Assembly: GCA_913062605.1 (NCBI GenBank)
Contig: CAJXWQ010000010.1
Location: 1-60,785, forward strand
Reading direction: 5' to 3'
Length of the DNA stretch: 60,785 bases
Source: an uncultured Cellvibrionales bacterium
Lineage (GTDB): Bacteria > Pseudomonadota > Gammaproteobacteria > Pseudomonadales > Porticoccaceae
Of the stretch, positions 55,733 to 60,785 are shown in pieces; the stretch's first letter is position 1, and each line of letters begins with the position of its first letter. A program made the translations under genes and the position numbers. The notes beneath the pieces are model-generated. The model was given only the letters and a program-made list of their open reading frames with translations, ran no database searches and was not told the origin of the DNA.

Positions 55733-58700
55733 TCAGATGATTTCAAGCTGATTGATGAGTGGAAAATACAGGGCTAATTTAATCGGCGTATCATCCATCT
55801 GGTTGAAAAGTGCAGCGTAGTGTTCCAATTGAGCCCTGTACTGCTGGACTTGATGGTTCAGAAACCCTTGCTGTGACTCACCCTCTGCAGGTTCTGCCAT
55901 TTTGTAGTCAATAATCCAACGAATGCCATCTGCTACAAAGGTACGATCCAGAAGGGCTGTTTTGGGCTTGCCATCTTGTGTGATATAGCCAATGGCATAT
56001 TCACACTGGCTTTCAGTGTGCTGATTGCTGAGTATCCACTGGGCGGTATCACTCTGGAGGCAGTTGGTAATCGCGCGACACATTAGCCCTAAACCCTCAC
56101 CGGTTTGATTAACCCCCAATTGTCGCAGCTGGATATCCCAGAATGGTTTCCGGTTATCGATGGTATCCAGGTTCCAGGCATTGACACCCTCCAAAACGAT
56201 TTGCCGAAGAATACGGTGAAGCACCGTTCCGGTATGACGTGCTGTGGGGCTATGCTCAGTCAAGGAGCCTTGATCATGGTCTTGGGGTGCTTGCTCGATA
56301 ACGATGGGTGCATCATCCTTTACGGCGAAAATTTTTGGGTGTTGCCAATCTGTAGGGAGCCGCTTCAGGTGATCAAGTGTTGGAATCGGCTCATCAGTAA
56401 TTTCCTCACCCTGTTGCTGATAGTGACAATGAATACCCGGTGCTTTGGCTTCAATAGCGGACTCAAGTACTGGCCAGAGGCTTTCCAGAAGACTGTTTGC
56501 GGTTGGTTTTAGCTCGTTATCTGTGGTGTACATCAAGTGCAATTTTTTGATAGCACGGGTGGTTCCCACATAAAGAACACGAGCTTTTTCCAATTGATTT
56601 TTTAATTGATGTTCACGTTGCAGGTATTTGAAGAGTGGGTCTGAGTCTTGGCCCGTCTGCTCAAGCGGACCGATAATAAGCTGGTTCTCCCCCTGTTTGC
56701 TTACTCTCTCTTGCCACAGCATTAATTGCTTGTCATCACCGCGAGGTTTTCGGTTAAGGCCGGGAATGATGACCGTATCAAACTCAAGCCCTTTGGCTTT
56801 GTGAATGGTCATCACATGAAGGTTAGGGTCTGCTTCCTGGTCAGGTTTGGCATACAGTGACTGCACGGCTTTTTCAAAGGCGGGCCAGTCACTGATTGTT
56901 CCACCCGTCTCCTGTTGTTCAAGTAAATCGAGGTATTGCTGGCATTGCTCTAACTCTGTGGCGGAGACCAGTGCTGCTTTTCCACCCAGTGCTGCCCAAA
57001 TGCCTTCAATCCAGATACGTAATGGCTTTCTGTACCGCTGGTCCCAACCTACTTTTAGGATGCTACTGACACGGTCTAATATCTGACTGCCTTCGGCTGA
57101 AAGGTTGTGGATATGGCGGTGATTTAGAATGTTCAGAAATAATAGTGGATACCGTTCTCCCTCGGCCATAGGATTCTGTTCAGGTAGCGTTGTATTAGTT
57201 ATCTGGAATAAATCATGGAGATCCAGTCCGCACCAGGGTGAGCGCAAGAGGGACAGCCAGGCAATACGATCAGCGGGAGACAGTAGTGCACGGGTGAGAG
57301 ACATCAGGTCAATCACGGGCATCCGTTTTCCCAATGGATCTATATCGGTGGCTTGCCAGCGGTGTCCAGCCTGTTGGAGCGCTTTCAGGATGTCAGGTAA
57401 ATGGGTGCGATTACGTACCAGAATAGCGATAGAGCCATCAGGATTATCTTGTCTAGACTCTTCGACCCGTTTTACGACTTGTGTTGCCTCAGCTTGGCGT
57501 ATCTTATCGTTAGCATTAGCTTGCGGATCGTTAATAAACGCATCCACTGTGACGGCCTCAATGGGCAGGGAAGGGTGGTGGGCCAGTGCAGTGCTATAGC
57601 TCACGGCACCACGACTTATATTGTCGTGGGTCGGGAATATCTCAACAAAGGCCTGATTAACCCAGTCAATAATCCCTGCCTGAGAACGAAAGTTGACTTG
57701 TAAATCCAGTGGTTCCAGCTGAATGTTGCCAATGGGTAGGCTGCGCGCTTCCAGAAACAGCCCCACATTGGCATTGCGAAAGCCGTAGAGAGATTGCATG
57801 GCATCACCGACGATAAACAGGCTTCGTCCATCATTGGGCGCCCAGCCTGCGGTGAGCCGTCGTAAAATTGTAAATTGTACCGAGGAGGTATCCTGAAACT
57901 CATCGGTCAGGATGTGTTTGACCTGGTAGTCCAGTTTCAGGGCCAAATCGGTTGGCTCATCTTCAGGCCCCAGCGCGCGTAATGCCGCCAATGTGATCTC
58001 TGTAAAGTCACAAACCTTTTTTTGTTGAAATATTAGGCTGAGCTGAGCGGCCAAGGCTGGCAGTAGTAGTGTCAGTGCCTCTAATACGTGCCATTGGTTA
58101 TTGTTGTAATTGGGTGGAGGAAGGAATCGAATATCCTCAAGGGCTTCCCGTAGCCCTGAGATTGAACGTAGCTGGGTAATTAACGCTGATACTGCCTCTT
58201 TTTGTGCCTTGGCGAAGGCTTTGTCACCTGTATCTGTTTCGGTGGGGAAGCCGATATTTTTATTGAATGCTTTTCGCCAATCATTTCCCTTGGTTAACAG
58301 TAGCTCACACAGACCCTGCCATTGCTCAATGAAGTGCAGGTTATTTTCTGGCAATTCAACCATTCCCAGGCAGTGGTAAATTGGTGAGGTACGTTTGTCA
58401 TAGGGGAGTTGGCTGGCAGCGTAGTCAGCCAATAAGGCCAAGTCGCTTCCATAGGGTGCCAGTAGGTGCTGGGCTTCAGAGAGTGTTTCCTCGATGACGT
58501 CATTAAGGAAACTTTCCAGGTAGTCTCTGGCATCCCGCGACTGAAATAGTTGCCCTAACCATTGCTCACGTTTACTCAACAGATTGATGAGTAGTAGTTC
58601 CAGTTTGTTGGGGTCATTGTCCAGATGGCGCAGCAAGGTAGTGATTGCTTTACCAAGGGGTTTTTGCTGCTCCAGTGAGGGTAACAATAATTCAGCAATT

Positions 58701-59155
58701 ACCTCACGATAGTAGGGTGTCGGGTCGTCTAGAGGCTCTGAGTAATCACCAAAGCTACTTTCAACGGCCAGCTGTTGGGCAAGGTTAAGGCAGAAACCAT
58801 CGATGGTCTGAATACGCAGGCGGTTGGGGTTTTCCAGCAGCCGCCAACCCCTCACCTGGTCTTGTGCTAAGGCTTCTCTCGCTAGATCAAGCGTGGTTTT
58901 CTGATGGCTGCTTTGTGGTTGTTCATTGCTCGAGGCTCGAACCAATGCCTCAACAACCCGATGTTGCATTTCACCCGCTGCTTTGCGGGTAAATGTCATA
59001 CAGAGAATTTCTTCGGGCTCATCGACAAGGACGAGTAAACGCAGTACACGTTGGATAAGAAGTTCTGTTTTCCCTGAACCGGCGGGTGCGGCAACAGCAA
59101 AGGAGCGATGAGGGTCGAGCGCAGCCAGTCGCTGAGTTGTATCTGCCACAGTCAT
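55733..59155 (-). CDS. UvrD-type helicase/nuclease, AddA-like
   Basis: A 1140-aa superfamily 1A helicase fused to a RecB-type nuclease, for double-strand break end processing. Helicase motifs: AAPAGSGKTELLIQRV (Walker A, about 20-35), CMTFTRKAAGEM, LTDEFQDTSSVQF (Walker B), VNFRSQAGI, MTIHKAKGLEFDTVI and YVGTTRAIKKLHL. The C-terminal nuclease shows WIIDYKMAEPAEG then QVQQYRAQLEHYAALF. It forms an ATGA overlap with the upstream nuclease gene. The pair matches the AddAB-like two-protein system (the partner fits TIGR03623) and not RecBCD, since no RecC/RecD is near. Confidence 0.9.
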   Translation of the reverse strand: MTVADTTQRLAALDPHRSFAVAAPAGSGKTELLIQRVLRLLVLVDEPEEILCMTFTRKAAGEMQHRVVEALVRASSNEQPQSSHQKTTLDLAREALAQDQVRGWRLLENPNRLRIQTIDGFCLNLAQQLAVESSFGDYSEPLDDPTPYYREVIAELLLPSLEQQKPLGKAITTLLRHLDNDPNKLELLLINLLSKREQWLGQLFQSRDARDYLESFLNDVIEETLSEAQHLLAPYGSDLALLADYAASQLPYDKRTSPIYHCLGMVELPENNLHFIEQWQGLCELLLTKGNDWRKAFNKNIGFPTETDTGDKAFAKAQKEAVSALITQLRSISGLREALEDIRFLPPPNYNNNQWHVLEALTLLLPALAAQLSLIFQQKKVCDFTEITLAALRALGPEDEPTDLALKLDYQVKHILTDEFQDTSSVQFTILRRLTAGWAPNDGRSLFIVGDAMQSLYGFRNANVGLFLEARSLPIGNIQLEPLDLQVNFRSQAGIIDWVNQAFVEIFPTHDNISRGAVSYSTALAHHPSLPIEAVTVDAFINDPQANANDKIRQAEATQVVKRVEESRQDNPDGSIAILVRNRTHLPDILKALQQAGHRWQATDIDPLGKRMPVIDLMSLTRALLSPADRIAWLSLLRSPWCGLDLHDLFQITNTTLPEQNPMAEGERYPLLFLNILNHRHIHNLSAEGSQILDRVSSILKVGWDQRYRKPLRIWIEGIWAALGGKAALVSATELEQCQQYLDLLEQQETGGTISDWPAFEKAVQSLYAKPDQEADPNLHVMTIHKAKGLEFDTVIIPGLNRKPRGDDKQLMLWQERVSKQGENQLIIGPLEQTGQDSDPLFKYLQREHQLKNQLEKARVLYVGTTRAIKKLHLMYTTDNELKPTANSLLESLWPVLESAIEAKAPGIHCHYQQQGEEITDEPIPTLDHLKRLPTDWQHPKIFAVKDDAPIVIEQAPQDHDQGSLTEHSPTARHTGTVLHRILRQIVLEGVNAWNLDTIDNRKPFWDIQLRQLGVNQTGEGLGLMCRAITNCLQSDTAQWILSNQHTESQCEYAIGYITQDGKPKTALLDRTFVADGIRWIIDYKMAEPAEGESQQGFLNHQVQQYRAQLEHYAALFNQMDDTPIKLALYFPLINQLEII

Positions 59156-60785
59156 TGTGCTGACTTCTCAGTGGTACTGTTAGTCGTAGTCGTCATTTCG
59201 GCGATACGGTTAAGTGGTTCCAGTTCTTGTTGATACTGCCTGGCGCTGGGCTTGTAGATCCTAACCGGCGCATAAGCCTGTTTGAACTCATCTGCCAACT
59301 TGGTCAGGGACCGCTGCCATTGTGAGAGGAGATCCTCCCAGTTTTCAGGTTCATTTTTTCTACTGGGTGGTTTGACATCTGGTAGCAATCCTGCAGCTTC
59401 AGAAAACCCCACAAATTGTTGTTGGGCGGCATTGATAACGGCAAAGCTCGCGGCGGCCACCGGTGCCTTACTACAGAGTACGTAGAGTGGTAGTTGAGGT
59501 TGCTCGGGCCTATCGCCAAGCCAACTGTTAGTCGTAGCCTTACCGGTTTTGTAGTCAATGATGACCTGCCGACCATCACCCAGTTTGTCGATTCGATCGA
59601 TAATTAGTCTCAACGGGATTCCCGAGAATTCGGTTTGAATGCTCTCTTCAAATGCAACCACACTAAATGAAGGGCGGATTTTTTCCACCTCCAACCATTG
59701 TTCCAAAAGGGCCGTTAGACGCTGTTTTTCGATGGCAGTAAATTGTGGGCCAAAGAGGTCTGGTCGCCGCTTTTGCCACCGCTGTAGTGAACCGGTGACG
59801 ACATCTGTAACTAGCTTGCTCAGGTCTCCAGCTGAGCTGTTGAGCAAGTGTTGTTGATCGCCCAGCTGCTGCCATAGTCGTTCTAGACAGTCGTGTAGTA
59901 GGGAGCCTCTATCCATAGTCGATAGTCCAAGGACAGGCTCTGGTGGTTGTACCGCTCCCAGTCTATGGCGGGCAAAGGCATTAAAAGGGCAGGTGGCCTG
60001 ATCTCTGAAGATACTACTACCGCCTCGGACAGCCTCATTATTCAGGTCCAGTGATGGTCCGTATTCACAGGGAACCTGTTCTAGCGTGATTGTTGGGAGG
60101 CTCTCTATTTGTTTGGGTGCTGGAAGCTGGTCAGGGTTCAATATTGGCAGGTCGGCAATCAAGTTACTGGCCTGTCGAAGACGATTGGCGTCGAACTCAC
60201 TGAAACTAAAAACAACCTGACTGGCGGCCTGCTTTAACCCAGCTACTTGAGCTTTTGCCAGCTGTAATTCGCATTCAGGCCGAGATCTTGGTGTTTCATA
60301 TTCTCTTTGCAGGGACAATGGCAATAGTGGGTTTGGTGCAATGGGTTGGGGCCAATGTCCGTCATCCATACCCATGATCCAGAGGTGATCAAAACGCAGA
60401 CCAGCACTTTCCAGCAACCCCAGTATTTGGATTGGAGCATCCTCTGTTTCGGCCTGAAAAATGGTCTGATTAGCCAGTTGCTGTAATTGACGTAATGCCT
60501 CGCTGAGGGTTACCTCAAGGCCCAGGTTATCCAGTGATTGATATTGTTCAATTACTTTCAGCCATTGTTGGTGCTGCTGATATTCAATGCTGTCGAGGGC
60601 TCGTTCTCCAGGCCAACCTAAAATATCCAGTTGTTCTTGAAATAGTGTTATCCACTGATGGAAGTGTGCCTTGTTGGACATTTGTCGTCGCAGGCTTTCT
60701 ATCTGCTCAATGGGAGTGCTGAGGCCAGTTGTACCGGTGGACTCTTCGGCGAGGTGAAGCTGATAGCGGAACTCACTACTATTGA
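59152..60785 (-). CDS. AddB-like PD-(D/E)XK nuclease, 5' end beyond window
   Basis: The frame stays open from its stop at 59152 to the right edge, so this is the C-terminal 543-odd residues of a longer protein. The nuclease motif is intact: LIIDRIDKLGDGRQVIIDYK then TGKATTNSW and QLPLY. CPFNAFARHRLG, just before the nuclease, is the segment that in AddB-type proteins belongs to the iron-sulfur/structural region. The N-terminal inactive helicase part lies outside except for stretches such as LWIMGMDDGHWPQP. Its stop overlaps the start of the helicase gene by 4 bp, so the two are made together. It fits the TIGR03623 'probable DNA repair protein' family. Confidence 0.88.
   Translation of the reverse strand, partial: NSSEFRYQLHLAEESTGTTGLSTPIEQIESLRRQMSNKAHFHQWITLFQEQLDILGWPGERALDSIEYQQHQQWLKVIEQYQSLDNLGLEVTLSEALRQLQQLANQTIFQAETEDAPIQILGLLESAGLRFDHLWIMGMDDGHWPQPIAPNPLLPLSLQREYETPRSRPECELQLAKAQVAGLKQAASQVVFSFSEFDANRLRQASNLIADLPILNPDQLPAPKQIESLPTITLEQVPCEYGPSLDLNNEAVRGGSSIFRDQATCPFNAFARHRLGAVQPPEPVLGLSTMDRGSLLHDCLERLWQQLGDQQHLLNSSAGDLSKLVTDVVTGSLQRWQKRRPDLFGPQFTAIEKQRLTALLEQWLEVEKIRPSFSVVAFEESIQTEFSGIPLRLIIDRIDKLGDGRQVIIDYKTGKATTNSWLGDRPEQPQLPLYVLCSKAPVAAASFAVINAAQQQFVGFSEAAGLLPDVKPPSRKNEPENWEDLLSQWQRSLTKLADEFKQAYAPVRIYKPSARQYQQELEPLNRIAEMTTTTNSTTEKSAQ

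Overview
The window is a stretch of chromosome from a free-living, probably marine gammaproteobacterium. The evidence is the gene order: topA, a DUF6586-type gene, a small conserved gene, lexA, nagZ, a thioinosine phosphorylase gene, csiV, mfd, a long gap, then nqrABCDEF-apbE-nqrM. As I recall it, this order closely follows the topA-to-nqr block of Pseudomonas, and it fits the Pseudomonas/Cellvibrionales side of the class. The Na+-translocating NADH:quinone reductase, an NhaB Na+/H+ antiporter and a CPA2-type antiporter suggest a sodium-based energy economy. I cannot assign genus or species from sequence alone.

Layout. (1) 1-3640: a secreted hypothetical protein, an azoreductase-like flavoprotein, a small membrane protein, a zinc-free MDR oxidoreductase and a methyltransferase. 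(2) 3640-8266: a previously unlabelled sedentary chromosomal integron. Six gene cassettes lie on the minus strand (from the integrase end: an unknown 212-aa protein, an S1/winged-helix protein, a GFA-family protein, a peroxiredoxin-fold protein, an OsmC protein and a haloacid dehalogenase). They are separated by five attC-like sites with GCCTAAC...GTTAGGC-type ends and imperfect palindromic interiors. Divergent from them is an integron integrase gene with an internal in-frame deletion: 74 aa remain of about 320, but the start, the RBS, a LexA-like box and the catalytic-Tyr end are kept. (3) 8253-12180: tatD, slt, usp and a small membrane-anchored protein. (4) 12326-28308: topA, two small genes, lexA with two tandem LexA boxes, a LOG-family gene, a DUF6763 gene, nagZ with a near-consensus sigma70 promoter, mscS-mtnP, a DUF4124 gene, the mfd-csiV pair, a lipoprotein and the long GAPDH. 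(5) 28622-35808: the nqrABCDEF-apbE-nqrM cluster, with a textbook intrinsic terminator inside the first codons of apbE. (6) 35845-48520: mltD, gloB, a methyltransferase, rnhA, dnaQ, nhaB, nudC, a membrane protein, sohB, a CPA2 antiporter and cysI-DUF934. (7) 48767-60785: a 42-aa small membrane ORF, a DUF2970 gene, metH, nfuA, a TetR regulator, DAHP synthase, and a helicase-nuclease pair (AddA-like and AddB-like) that runs off the right edge.

How the parts fit. The core region is housekeeping: DNA topology, repair and the SOS response (topA, lexA, mfd, the Add-like pair, dnaQ, rnhA), cell-wall turnover (slt, mltD, nagZ, csiV), sulfur/methionine metabolism (metH, cysI, mtnP) and Na+ respiration (nqr, with its two maturation factors apbE and nqrM). 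The integron is the accessory part. Four of its six cargo genes belong to detoxification or redox folds. Its integrase has lost most of the catalytic domain, so the array should now be frozen unless an integrase is supplied in trans. The cassette peroxiredoxin has Asn where the peroxidatic Cys should be, which makes its function an open question.
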